A stretch of DNA of 10,456 nucleotides. Origin: Methylococcaceae bacterium (GTDB taxonomy: Bacteria; Pseudomonadota; Gammaproteobacteria; Methylococcales; Methylomonadaceae). Positions 1-6,512 of the stretch are shown piece after piece. The stretch is taken from the NCBI GenBank assembly GCA_013140465.1, contig JABFST010000299.1, positions 1 through 10,456 on the forward strand, written 5' to 3'. Under the pieces are notes generated by a model. The model was not told the DNA's origin. It worked only from the letters and a program-made list of their open reading frames with translations, and searched no databases. The position numbers and the translations under genes were made by a program. Every line of letters begins with the position of its first letter. Positions within the stretch are counted from its first letter, which is position 1.

Positions 1-211
1 GGGCATGGCGTTGCCGACGGTGTTGGAAAATGTGTCGGCGGTTGCCGTCGCGGGTATGGAATCTACCCGCGATATGGTGGCGACTAAAGGACGGGCCTCA
101 TTTTTGGAAGAACGCAGCTTAGGCCATATTGATGCGGGCGCCAAAACCGCGCAGTTAATGATTTGTGCGGTTGTGGCGGTGTTGTCCGAACACTTAGCAA
201 GCCCAGCGTAA
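1..211 (+). CDS. dhaL: Dihydroxyacetone kinase subunit DhaL, C-terminal part (5' end outside window)
   Basis: This is the last 69 codons of a plus-strand gene whose start lies before the window; the frame is open from base 2 to a TAA at 209-211. DhaL is the nucleotide-binding all-helical subunit of cytosolic dihydroxyacetone kinase, which phosphorylates DHA held by DhaK to give DHAP. The visible part carries the family's C-terminal signature: GMESTRDMVATKGRAS followed by ERSLGHIDAGA, the loop that contacts the nucleotide in known DhaL structures. The Mg-binding aspartates near the N-terminus are outside the window, so I cannot tell an ATP-using from a DhaM-dependent form. Nor can I exclude that this is the tail of a fused DhaK-DhaL protein. 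Its 3' end overlaps the 3' end of the opposing dhaK by 18 bp. Confidence 0.88.
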   Translation, partial: GMALPTVLENVSAVAVAGMESTRDMVATKGRASFLEERSLGHIDAGAKTAQLMICAVVAVLSEHLASPA

Positions 212-1183
212 GGCGGCGGTATGTACCGGGGCATCCCATAAGGCCAACAGTTCGTCGTCCAATAAGCTTAGGGTAATGGAACAGCCCGCCATGTCTATAG
301 ACGTGGTGTAATTGCCGACCAATGAGCGGGCAATGTGGATGCCGCGTTGGCCCCAAAATTGTGCGGCAAGTTCATAAACCAAATACAGTTCCATCAGCGG
401 TGTGGCGCCAAAGCCGTTGACATGCAGCAGCACCGATTGCCCAGGTTGCGGGTTTAAGTCTTGGTCGATGTGGCTGGCTAAGTGTTCGACAATCGATGTA
501 GCATCCGTTAAGGGCAAGGTTGCGTGACCGCGTTCACCGTGTATGCCCACGCCCATTTCCATTTCGTTATCCCCCAAGCTAAACGTGGGCTTGCCCAATG
601 CGGGTACGGTGCAACTGCTCAGGGCTACGCCCATAGACGCAGTAACCCGGTTGGCTTTCTCACCTAAGGCTACACAGCGTGCCAAATCGGCACCTTGTTC
701 TGCCGCCGCACCGACAATTTTTTCCACAAACAGCGTACCCGCCACGCCCCGCCGCCCAGTGCTATGGCTTTTGGGCAACGACACATCATCGCTGACCAAC
801 ACGCTGGCGCTGGGGATGCTTAACAGTTCGGCGGCAATTTCAAAGTTCATCACATCGCCCGCATAGTTTTTGACGATAAACAACACACCGCCGCCAGCAT
901 CGACAGCTTCGGCAGCCGCCAGCATTTGGTCTGGCGTGGGCGAGGTGAAAACTTGCCCGGGACAGGCGGCATCTAACATGCCTAGGCCGACAAAGCCCGT
1001 GTGTAAGGGTTCGTGTCCAGAGCCGCCGCCCGAGATGATAGCGACTTTGCCGGGAGTTGCGGGCTGTTTGCGGCGCACAAAATACGGAGCGGTGTTGAGC
1101 TGGACGATGTCGGCATGGGCTTTGGCAAAACCTTGTAAGCTTTCTTCCAGCAAGGTATCGACGGCGTTGATGAGTTTTTTCAT
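194..1183 (-). CDS. dhaK: Dihydroxyacetone kinase subunit DhaK
   Basis: This 329-residue protein has the usual length of stand-alone DhaK, the substrate-binding subunit of cytosolic dihydroxyacetone kinase (DHA to DHAP). Visible family motifs are GGGSGHEP at residues 52-59 (His57), KNYAGD at 105-110 (Asp110) and GIHGERG at 213-219. His215 in the last motif matches the histidine that forms the covalent hemiaminal with DHA in E. coli DhaK. The C-terminal SLVGNYTTSIDMAGCS and LLDDELLALWDAPV stretches are also typical. The ATG has an AAGGA about 10 nt upstream. It follows a HAD-IIA phosphatase gene by 75 bp on the same strand. The partner dhaL is on the opposite strand and overlaps the last 18 bp, whereas the two usually share an operon. 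No DhaM-like gene is visible. Confidence 0.95.
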   Translation of the reverse strand: MKKLINAVDTLLEESLQGFAKAHADIVQLNTAPYFVRRKQPATPGKVAIISGGGSGHEPLHTGFVGLGMLDAACPGQVFTSPTPDQMLAAAEAVDAGGGVLFIVKNYAGDVMNFEIAAELLSIPSASVLVSDDVSLPKSHSTGRRGVAGTLFVEKIVGAAAEQGADLARCVALGEKANRVTASMGVALSSCTVPALGKPTFSLGDNEMEMGVGIHGERGHATLPLTDATSIVEHLASHIDQDLNPQPGQSVLLHVNGFGATPLMELYLVYELAAQFWGQRGIHIARSLVGNYTTSIDMAGCSITLSLLDDELLALWDAPVHTAALRWAC

Positions 1184-1258
1184 GGCGGTGGCTGTCCTTG
1201 TAGGGTGTTAAGGTGGCGGTGGCGTTTTATGGCTAGGGCTAGTCACGCCTAAGCATGT

Positions 1259-2113
1259 TTAGGTGCGCCCTGAGTCTAGCGAGTGTGCCTGGCGCAATGC
1301 GGCAGTGACGGCGGCAATGTCGGGCATCACCCAAGTGGGTTGGTAGGATGATGTGCTTAAGTCTTGCTCGCTAGAAATGCCCGTCAACACCATAATGCTG
1401 CGTATGCCTGTGCGTACCGCGCCGAGTATATCGGTTTCCAGACGGTCGCCCAAAGCCACGGTCGTTTCGGGCGTAGTCCCCAGCAATGTAAGTGCTTGTT
1501 GGTAAATGATAGGCTCGGGTTTGCCGATAATCGTGGGGCTGACACCTGTCGCTACTTGTAAGGCCGCCAATATCGCACCGTTGCCGTGCGTAGTGCCGCG
1601 TTCTGTGGGCAGTGTGGTGTCGCCGTTGGTGCCAATAAACTGCGCACCAGCACTGATATTAAGTGTGGCGGTCGCCAATTTGGCCCAGCTCAGGGTTTCA
1701 TCTTTGCCGCAAACCACAATGTCCGCGCCTTGCTGTTCGGGGTGTTTTGGGCTGTTGACTTCATACAGTCCGGTCAGGGTAAAGCCGCGTTCGATTAAGG
1801 GTTCGGTCGCCCCCGCTTCGCCGACCACAAATACCCGGGTGCTTGCGGGTGGATAGTGTTCACTCAAATACGTTGCCGTGGCAGTGCCTGAGGTCAAAAT
1901 ATGCTGTGCAGATAAGGTGACGCCCATGCCCGCCAATTTGCTGACGTATTGCTCGGGGGTTTGGCTCGCGTTGTTGGTCGCCAAGACATAGCGTATGCCC
2001 AACTCATCTAAGGTCTGAAAAAAAGCTTGCAGCCCGGGTTGCGCTTGGGTGCCATGCCATAACACACCATCCATGTCGATGATGAGGGCGCGGATTTGGG
2101 TAAGATCGTGCAT
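1259..2113 (-). CDS. HAD-IIA family phosphatase (NagD / phosphoglycolate or glycerol-phosphate phosphatase-like)
   Basis: This is a 284-residue soluble HAD-superfamily phosphatase of subclass IIA. Motif I is DMDGVLW with Asp13 (nucleophile) and Asp15. Motif II is TNN at 46-48, motif III is Lys198 in GKPEP, and motif IV is GDRLETD at 222-228. The C2-type cap lies between motifs II and III and contains the GTNGDTTLPTERG stretch (161-173) typical of NagD, p-nitrophenyl-phosphatase and phosphoglycolate-phosphatase relatives. All catalytic residues are present, so it should be active, but substrate cannot be read from sequence. Family substrates include phosphoglycolate, glycerol phosphate, UMP and PLP. 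It lies between galU (65 bp upstream) and dhaK (75 bp downstream) on the same strand; the dhaK link makes a triose- or glycerol-phosphate substrate conceivable. The start has no Shine-Dalgarno (C-rich leader), but motif I sits at the right distance from the N-terminus. Confidence 0.9.
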   Translation of the reverse strand: MHDLTQIRALIIDMDGVLWHGTQAQPGLQAFFQTLDELGIRYVLATNNASQTPEQYVSKLAGMGVTLSAQHILTSGTATATYLSEHYPPASTRVFVVGEAGATEPLIERGFTLTGLYEVNSPKHPEQQGADIVVCGKDETLSWAKLATATLNISAGAQFIGTNGDTTLPTERGTTHGNGAILAALQVATGVSPTIIGKPEPIIYQQALTLLGTTPETTVALGDRLETDILGAVRTGIRSIMVLTGISSEQDLSTSSYQPTWVMPDIAAVTAALRQAHSLDSGRT

Positions 2114-2143
2114 GGGGTAAGTTGGGTAGGCGGCAGAAAGGGG

Positions 2144-2170
2144 GCAGGTGGCGCAGTTAAGGCCACCTGC
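2144..2170 (-). terminator. GC-rich hairpin just after galU, possible weak terminator
   Basis: The arms GCAGGTGGC (2144-2152) and GCCACCTGC (2162-2170) are a perfect 9-bp inverted repeat around a 9-nt loop. It begins 8 nt past the galU stop in the direction of galU transcription. The bases that follow on the minus strand are CCCCCTTTCTG, a poor U-tract, so this is at best a leaky intrinsic terminator. It could equally act as an mRNA-stabilising or attenuating stem between galU and the HAD gene. Confidence 0.4.
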
Positions 2171-2178
2171 GGGTTTGC

Positions 2179-3069
2179 TTAAGCAATATTGTGTTTTTTG
2201 GTCAGGGCTTTTAAGTAAGCCAAAAAGTCATCTTTAAGCTCGGTGTGCAACAGGGCTTGTTCAACCGTGGCGATTAAAAATCCCAGTTTGGAGCCGCAAT
2301 CATAACGGTGGCCTTCAAACTCATACGCCAAAACTTGTTCATCTTTTAACAAATCGGCAATGGCGTCGGTCAGTTGGATTTCTCCGCCCGCACCTCGGCC
2401 TGTCTTTTTGATTTTGTCAAAAATCGCGGGAGTTAAGATATAGCGTCCGACTACCGCCAAATTGGATGGCGCATCTTCGGGCTTGGGTTTTTCGACGATA
2501 AATTCGACAGGCGCGGACTTATCGGCAACTTCACCAATTTTAACGATGCCGTAGCTGGCGGTGTCGGCAGGATTGATGCGTTCTACGCCTAAGATGGAAC
2601 TGTGCGTTTGTTCAAACAGATTGACCATTTGCGCCATGCAGCCACGGCCTGTGTCTTCTATCATGTCATCGGCAAGGATCACGGCGAACGGTTCGTCGCC
2701 GACGACAGGGCGGGCGCAATACACGGCATGGCCCAAGCCCAAGGCTTCGGCTTGGCGGATAAAAATGCAGGAGACATGCGGCGGCACAATGTCGCGTATC
2801 AGCTTGAGCATTTCGGTTTTGCCCTTGGCTTCCAGTTCTTTTTCCAGTTCGTAGGCTTTATCAAAATGGTCGGTGATCGCGTTTTTGCTGCGCCCGGTGA
2901 TGAATACCATTGTGTCTATGCCCGCCGCGACCGCTTCTTCAACGGCATATTGGATCAGCGGTTTGTCAACTATCGGCAACATTTCTTTAGGGCTGGCTTT
3001 GGTTGCGGGTAAAAATCGGGTGCCTAAACCTGCAACGGGAAAAACGGCTTTAGTTATTTTTTTGCTCAT
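2179..3069 (-). CDS. galU: UTP--glucose-1-phosphate uridylyltransferase
   Basis: GalU catalyses UTP + glucose-1-phosphate to UDP-glucose + PPi in the cytoplasm, supplying glucose, galactose and glucuronate donors for LPS, exopolysaccharide and osmolyte synthesis. The 296-residue length matches bacterial GalU. The N-terminal nucleotidyltransferase signature [19 protein letters not shown] spans residues 14-32. Also visible are ILADDMI (131-137), VEKPKPED (192-199), GEIQLTDA (229-236) and [10 protein letters not shown] (255-264), all characteristic of GalU rather than RfbA. The ATG has a good AGGAG at 3077-3081, 7 nt upstream. It lies 191 bp downstream of manC with a REP-like palindrome and a candidate promoter in between, so it probably has its own transcript. 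A GC-rich hairpin follows its stop. Confidence 0.97.
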   Translation of the reverse strand: MSKKITKAVFPVAGLGTRFLPATKASPKEMLPIVDKPLIQYAVEEAVAAGIDTMVFITGRSKNAITDHFDKAYELEKELEAKGKTEMLKLIRDIVPPHVSCIFIRQAEALGLGHAVYCARPVVGDEPFAVILADDMIEDTGRGCMAQMVNLFEQTHSSILGVERINPADTASYGIVKIGEVADKSAPVEFIVEKPKPEDAPSNLAVVGRYILTPAIFDKIKKTGRGAGGEIQLTDAIADLLKDEQVLAYEFEGHRYDCGSKLGFLIATVEQALLHTELKDDFLAYLKALTKKHNIA

Positions 3070-3111
3070 GGGTTTTCTCCTGTGGTGGAAATAAATCGTA
3101 ACTCTGCATTA

Positions 3112-3117
3112 AGTATA
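3112..3117 (-). promoter_or_regulatory. Candidate -10 element for galU
   Basis: On the minus strand this reads TATACT, one mismatch from the sigma-70 -10 consensus, about 43 nt before the galU start. No good -35 is present at 16-18 nt spacing (best is CTCTTT or TCTTTA), so the call is tentative. The REP-like palindrome lies just upstream of it. Confidence 0.3.
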
Positions 3118-3159
3118 GCTGACCTCCCTTGATTAAAGAGTCCGAAGCTGATAATTCTT

Positions 3160-3192
3160 CCCTCACCCGCTCCCTCAGGGAGCGGGTGAGGG
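3160..3192. repeat. REP-like perfect palindrome between manC and galU
   Basis: Two perfect 16-bp arms, CCCTCACCCGCTCCCT at 3160-3175 and its reverse complement at 3177-3192, flank a single central C. No T-run follows on either strand, so it is not a canonical intrinsic terminator, although a stem this strong may protect 3' ends or halt RNA decay. It sits 68 bp beyond the manC stop, where REP-type extragenic palindromes usually lie. Because it is palindromic, both strands translate to an SLTRSLRERVR-like peptide, which produces spurious small reading frames here. Only one copy is in the window, so its repeat nature is inferred from form. Confidence 0.6.
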
Positions 3193-3260
3193 GATTTAAT
3201 CTCGCTTTACTTCCTGCGTACTCTAAAGGTTTGGTGCTGACGGATATCCTCAAGCAAAGC

Positions 3261-4661
3261 TTAAATGCGCCCGTATTGATCGACAAAACGGACTATATCA
3301 TCTTCGCCCAAATAACTGCCGGATTGCACTTCGACAATTTCCAGCGGGATAACACCCGGGTTTTCTAGGCAATGCACGATGCCTAAGGGAATGTAAACGG
3401 ATTCGTTTTCGGTGATGAGCAGTTTTTCATCGCCTTTCGTCACCAAGGCCGTACCCTTGACCACGACCCAATGTTCGGCGCGGTGATGGTGTTTTTGCAC
3501 CGACAACTTAGCGCCCGGCTTGACCACGATGCGTTTGGTCTGGTGGCGTTCGCCGGTATCGACCAAATCATAATGCCCCCAAGGCCGATACGCTTTACGG
3601 TGGATGTCGGCTTCGCTACGGCTTTTAGCCTTCAGCTGTTCGACGATTTGTTTGACTTCTTGCACGCGGTCTTTGGCGGCAATCATGACGGCATCATCGG
3701 TTTCTACGACGACTAAATCGTGTACGCCAATAACGGCAACCAGTTTGTGTTGGGCGTGGATAAAAGAGTTTTGGGTGTCTACGGTCAAGACATCGCCGCT
3801 GATGGCATTGCCGAACGGGTCTTTATCGGTGACATCCCATAACGCCGACCAAGAACCGACATCATTCCAGCCCGCATCTAAAGGGATGACCACGGCTTTG
3901 TCGGTTTTTTCCATGACTGCATAATCGATGGAGTCGGATGGGCAGGTGGCAAACAGGTCTTTGTCTAAGCGGATAAAATCCAAATCGACTTTGGCTGCTT
4001 TTAGGGCGGCTTGGCAACTCGCCAACATTTTAGGGTTGAATTTTTCCAGCTCATGCAAAAAACTGCCCGCCTTAAAGGCAAACATGCCGCTGTTCCAATA
4101 AAAATCACCACTTTCTATATAACGGGCAGCCGTTTCGGCATTGGGTTTTTCTACAAAAGCAGCGACTTTATAGGCATCGCCCAGGGCGTCAGAAGCCCGT
4201 TGGATATAGCCGTAGCCTGTTTCCGGTTCGGTCGGTACGATGCCAAAAGTGACTAAATAGCCTTGTTCGGCTAAGGCTTGGGCTTGGACGATGGCCTGAT
4301 GGAATGCGGGCAAGTTGGCGACGACATGGTCGGCGGGTAAAACCAGTAAGATGTCATCTTCAGACGCGGCGGTCAATGCCGCCATCGCGACGGCGGGGGC
4401 GGTGTTTTTGCCCATAGGTTCCAAGATAATCGCAGCGGGTTTGATGCCGATTTCCCAAAGTTGCTCTGCCATCATAAAGCGATGGTCTTCGTTGCAGACC
4501 GCAATAGGGGCTTGTAAGCCCTGTACGCCAGTCAAGCGCAGCACGGTTTCTTGGATCATGGTGTGGTCGGACACCAAAGGCAGAAATTGCTTGGGATAGT
4601 GTCCACGCGATAGTGGCCAAAGGCGGGTGCCTGAACCACCCGATAAAATGACAGGGATCAT
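3261..4661 (-). CDS. manC: Mannose-1-phosphate guanylyltransferase / mannose-6-phosphate isomerase (bifunctional, type II)
   Basis: This 466-residue protein has the two-domain layout of the AlgA/ManC/CpsB/XanB family. The N-terminal GDP-mannose pyrophosphorylase domain (about 1-340) shows GGSGTRLWPLSR (8-19), EPMGKNTAPA (81-90), FVEKP (169-173) and GWNDVGSWSALW (264-275). The C-terminal type II phosphomannose isomerase cupin shows RPWGHYD (359-365), the metal-site region SVQKHHHRAEHW (387-398) with the VKGTA turn, and GEDDIVRFVDQYGR at the end. It converts fructose-6-P to mannose-6-P and mannose-1-P to GDP-mannose for LPS or exopolysaccharide; the phosphomannomutase step is not encoded here. 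The ATG is preceded by AAGGA at about 7 nt. cysC ends 94 bp upstream on the same strand. AlgA is a possible synonym, but there is no alginate cluster. Confidence 0.96.
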   Translation of the reverse strand: MIPVILSGGSGTRLWPLSRGHYPKQFLPLVSDHTMIQETVLRLTGVQGLQAPIAVCNEDHRFMMAEQLWEIGIKPAAIILEPMGKNTAPAVAMAALTAASEDDILLVLPADHVVANLPAFHQAIVQAQALAEQGYLVTFGIVPTEPETGYGYIQRASDALGDAYKVAAFVEKPNAETAARYIESGDFYWNSGMFAFKAGSFLHELEKFNPKMLASCQAALKAAKVDLDFIRLDKDLFATCPSDSIDYAVMEKTDKAVVIPLDAGWNDVGSWSALWDVTDKDPFGNAISGDVLTVDTQNSFIHAQHKLVAVIGVHDLVVVETDDAVMIAAKDRVQEVKQIVEQLKAKSRSEADIHRKAYRPWGHYDLVDTGERHQTKRIVVKPGAKLSVQKHHHRAEHWVVVKGTALVTKGDEKLLITENESVYIPLGIVHCLENPGVIPLEIVEVQSGSYLGEDDIVRFVDQYGRI

Positions 4662-4696
4662 AGTGTTTTCCTTATGTTATGTAGGTAAGTAGGAGA

Positions 4697-4722
4697 TTCA
4701 AGGGTGATTGTTGTTCAAGGGT
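4697..4722. repeat. Short direct repeat in the cysC-manC gap
   Basis: TTCAAGGGT occurs twice, at 4697-4705 and 4714-4722, 17 bp start to start, in the 94-bp gap upstream of manC. The spacing of about 1.6 helical turns could suit a regulator, but two 9-mers may equally be chance. No promoter is evident beside them. Confidence 0.25.
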
Positions 4723-4755
4723 AATAAGTTGGGGGGCGGTAGTGGCGGTTTGGCT

Positions 4756-5379
4756 TTAAGCAATTACGTCGATGTTTTTGATAACACCCCGCTGCACCAG
4801 CAGGTCAATCACCCGTTGCACACTTTCTGCCAACGATTCTTCATGGGTGTTGACGACCAGGGCTGGTTGTTCGGGGGCTTCATAAGGGGAATCGATACCC
4901 GTAAAAAAAGGGATTTCCCCTGCGCGGGCTTTTTTATAAAGCCCTTTGACATCCCGCTGTTCGCAAGTCTCAATCGGGCATAAGCAATAGATTTCTAAAA
5001 AATCACCATGCGGTACGCGTTTTCTGGCGTTGTCGCGGTCGGACTTAAAGGGTGAGATGAATGCCGTTAAGGTGATGACCCCGGCTTCTATCATCAATTT
5101 CGCCAATTCGCCTATGCGCCGGATATTTTCCACGCGGTCGCTGTCGCTAAAGCCCAAATCGCTGCATAAGCCATGACGGACATTATCGCCGTCTAAGACA
5201 AAAGTGGATATGCCAATTTTATGCAGATGTTCTTCTACGGCATGGGCCAGCGTAGATTTGCCTGAACCCGACAAACCAGTAAACCAAAGGATAACGCTTT
5301 TGTGGTTATGCAGCCGTTCCCGGTCTTGGCGGCTGATGGTTGCATGATGCCAAACGGTATTCGTGCTTTTTATTGTCAT
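4756..5379 (-). CDS. cysC: Adenylylsulfate (APS) kinase
   Basis: CysC phosphorylates APS with ATP to give PAPS, the sulfuryl donor for assimilatory reduction and for sulfotransferases. The 207-residue length fits stand-alone CysC. Visible are the lead-in [16 protein letters not shown] (8-23), the Walker A loop GLSGSGKS (35-42), DGDNVRHGL (63-71), FISPF (107-111) with Ser109 matching the E. coli phosphoserine, [12 protein letters not shown] (145-156) and [11 protein letters not shown] (159-169). No sulfurylase (cysD/cysN or sat) is adjacent. It lies 44 bp downstream of the DHH gene and 94 bp upstream of manC, in a nucleotide-sugar neighbourhood. The ATG has no Shine-Dalgarno; the leader is a pyrimidine-rich tract (minus strand of 5380-5407). 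The start is chosen because the N-terminus matches family members and no earlier in-frame start fits. Confidence 0.96.
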   Translation of the reverse strand: MTIKSTNTVWHHATISRQDRERLHNHKSVILWFTGLSGSGKSTLAHAVEEHLHKIGISTFVLDGDNVRHGLCSDLGFSDSDRVENIRRIGELAKLMIEAGVITLTAFISPFKSDRDNARKRVPHGDFLEIYCLCPIETCEQRDVKGLYKKARAGEIPFFTGIDSPYEAPEQPALVVNTHEESLAESVQRVIDLLVQRGVIKNIDVIA

Positions 5380-5423
5380 GTGGTAAGGAAGGAAAGTGTG
5401 GAAGGGGAAATGGCAGGGGCCGG

Positions 5424-6380
5424 TTAAGCGTATTTGTGGGTGAAAGCGTCAATAAAAGTGGGCAGTTCGGCAACAGGTAAGTGGTTGATGCCCGCCGCGC
5501 CTTTACGTCCGCCGCCTGTGGCAAAGCTGGCGCAGAGTTCGTCAGCACCCGCATTGCGGGTTAGGGGGGCGCGGACACTGACCTGATAACCGCCCTTGGC
5601 ATTATAACTGACTATGGCATGGGCGCGGTCGGGATGTTGGTTGGCAAGTTCGTTGCCAAACACGCCGCTGACGCGGTTAGACCAAGCCGCGTTGGGCAGC
5701 ATAAACACGGCTGTGTTGGCGGTTTGGTGTTCGGGTGGCGTGTGCAATGCCGCCGCCATGTCATCGGCATAACCGGATAACAATTGCTGATAAATAAGGG
5801 TGTTGTCAGCCATAAAGTCAAAAGGGGAAGCGTAAGGCAGCAATTCTTTAAACAGTGCGTCGGGGGCAAAATGCAGGTCGTCGATGTGGTTGCCATAACC
5901 GTTGTAGTTGAGGCAAACGCCTAAGTCGTGCAGTTGTTGCAGTTGCGCTGCTGACAAATTTAATGGCTGGGCAGCGGCTTTGGCACTGTTGCTTAAGTTG
6001 TCGCCAAAGGCCGCCGTAACGGCCCAAGCACGGTATTGTCCGTTTAAGTAAGCATCGACCAACAAGCTGGTGCAGGTGGTCGCGGCGGTGTCAATCAGGT
6101 GCTTGAATTGCGGGTGCTGGGGCAATTCGCCGGATTCATGGTGGTCTGCATAAAACACCGACACACCTTGTTGCAACAAGGCATCTAGGGCGGTGCGGTT
6201 GGCTTTTAAGGAAATGTCCAAAACCGTGACACTATCGCCGGGTTGGGCTGATACCCGCGCCAGCAATTGGATGTCCCGTTTAACCCCGGTCACTAATGTA
6301 GACGGCATGGGTTGGGCCAAACGCAGTTGCACTAAGGCGCACAAGCCGTCAGCATCACCATTGAAGACATCAAATTGCAT
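5424..6380 (-). CDS. DHH-family phosphoesterase (DHH + DHHA1), substrate unknown
   Basis: This is a soluble 318-residue protein of the DHH/DHHA1 superfamily, which includes NrnA-type oligoribonucleases, pAp phosphatases and RecJ. Counting from the ATG at 6380, the metal-site residues are Asp9 and Asp11 in NGDADG, Asp55 in VLDIS, Asp79-His80-His81 in YADHHESG, and probably Asp127 in FGDN. The C-terminal DHHA1 substrate loop is [11 protein letters not shown] (289-299). All expected catalytic residues are present. A GTG at 6383 is also in frame, but the Shine-Dalgarno GGGAG (6387-6391) is only 3 nt from it and 6 nt from the ATG, so the ATG is preferred. It is the first gene of the minus-strand block, 44 bp before cysC. 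Some relatives hydrolyse pAp, the by-product of PAPS use, so recycling for the CysC pathway is a reasonable but unproven role. A nanoRNA or cyclic-dinucleotide role is also possible. Confidence 0.88.
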   Translation of the reverse strand: MQFDVFNGDADGLCALVQLRLAQPMPSTLVTGVKRDIQLLARVSAQPGDSVTVLDISLKANRTALDALLQQGVSVFYADHHESGELPQHPQFKHLIDTAATTCTSLLVDAYLNGQYRAWAVTAAFGDNLSNSAKAAAQPLNLSAAQLQQLHDLGVCLNYNGYGNHIDDLHFAPDALFKELLPYASPFDFMADNTLIYQQLLSGYADDMAAALHTPPEHQTANTAVFMLPNAAWSNRVSGVFGNELANQHPDRAHAIVSYNAKGGYQVSVRAPLTRNAGADELCASFATGGGRKGAAGINHLPVAELPTFIDAFTHKYA

Positions 6381-6386
6381 CACTTA

Positions 6387-6391
6387 CTCCC
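6387..6391 (-). promoter_or_regulatory. Ribosome binding site that decides the DHH-gene start
   Basis: The minus strand reads GGGAG here. It lies 6 nt from the ATG at 6380 but only 3 nt from the in-frame GTG at 6383, favouring the ATG. Confidence 0.6.
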
Positions 6392-6410
6392 GAATAGTCG
6401 TGTAGCGTAC

Positions 6411-6416
6411 ATTTTA
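6411..6416 (-). promoter_or_regulatory. Candidate -10 element for the DHH-cysC transcript
   Basis: The minus strand reads TAAAAT, one mismatch from TATAAT, about 30 nt before the DHH start, which would give a leader of about 20-25 nt. The -35 position (17-nt spacer) reads TTTCAA, a weak match, and abuts the inverted repeats at 6422-6458. It may need an activator or may be fortuitous. Confidence 0.35.
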
Positions 6417-6421
6417 CGCGA

Positions 6422-6458
6422 TAGCCATGACAATTGAAAAACAACATGGCTAGCCATG
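6422..6458. promoter_or_regulatory. Nested inverted repeats in the divergent DHH / AI-2E control region
   Basis: A perfect 14-bp palindrome CATGGCTAGCCATG occupies 6445-6458. Its half-site TAGCCATG also occurs at 6422-6429, so 6422-6429 and 6445-6452 form a second 8-bp inverted repeat. Three copies of one half-site between two divergent genes look like an operator. On the plus strand the palindrome lies between TTGAAA (6434-6439) and TTTATT (6460-6465), a 20-nt spacer like that of MerR-type promoters, but the -10 match is weak. Regulator unknown. Confidence 0.4.
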
Positions 6459-6474
6459 CTTTATTGGAGGTAAA

Positions 6475-6501
6475 ATGTCTGGCTTAAGCTCACACTATTA
6501 A
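6475..6501 (+). CDS. Eight-codon mini-ORF with strong ribosome binding site ahead of the AI-2E gene
   Basis: ATG at 6475 encodes MSGLSSHY and then TAA at 6499-6501. It is preceded by TTGGAGG ending 4 nt before the ATG, the best Shine-Dalgarno on the plus strand of this window. The AI-2E gene starts 11 nt after the stop in another frame and has no Shine-Dalgarno of its own. Translation of the mini-ORF could therefore deliver ribosomes to the downstream ATG by coupling or reinitiation. The peptide resembles nothing I know. If transcription begins after 6470 the ribosome site would be absent and the mini-ORF meaningless. Confidence 0.35.
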   Translation: MSGLSSHY

Positions 6502-6512
6502 TAATAAAAACA

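Noticed and set aside
870..1211. 113-codon open frame antisense to dhaK
   Set aside because: Shadow of dhaK; the dhaK reading frame carries all catalytic motifs.
3160..3192. Intrinsic terminator for manC
   Set aside because: The stem is very strong but no T-run follows on either strand; REP-like element is the better reading.
3050..3368. Small open frames on both strands across the manC-galU gap
   Set aside because: Both owe their central peptide to the palindrome at 3160-3192, and both run into the ends of galU or manC. No independent coding support.
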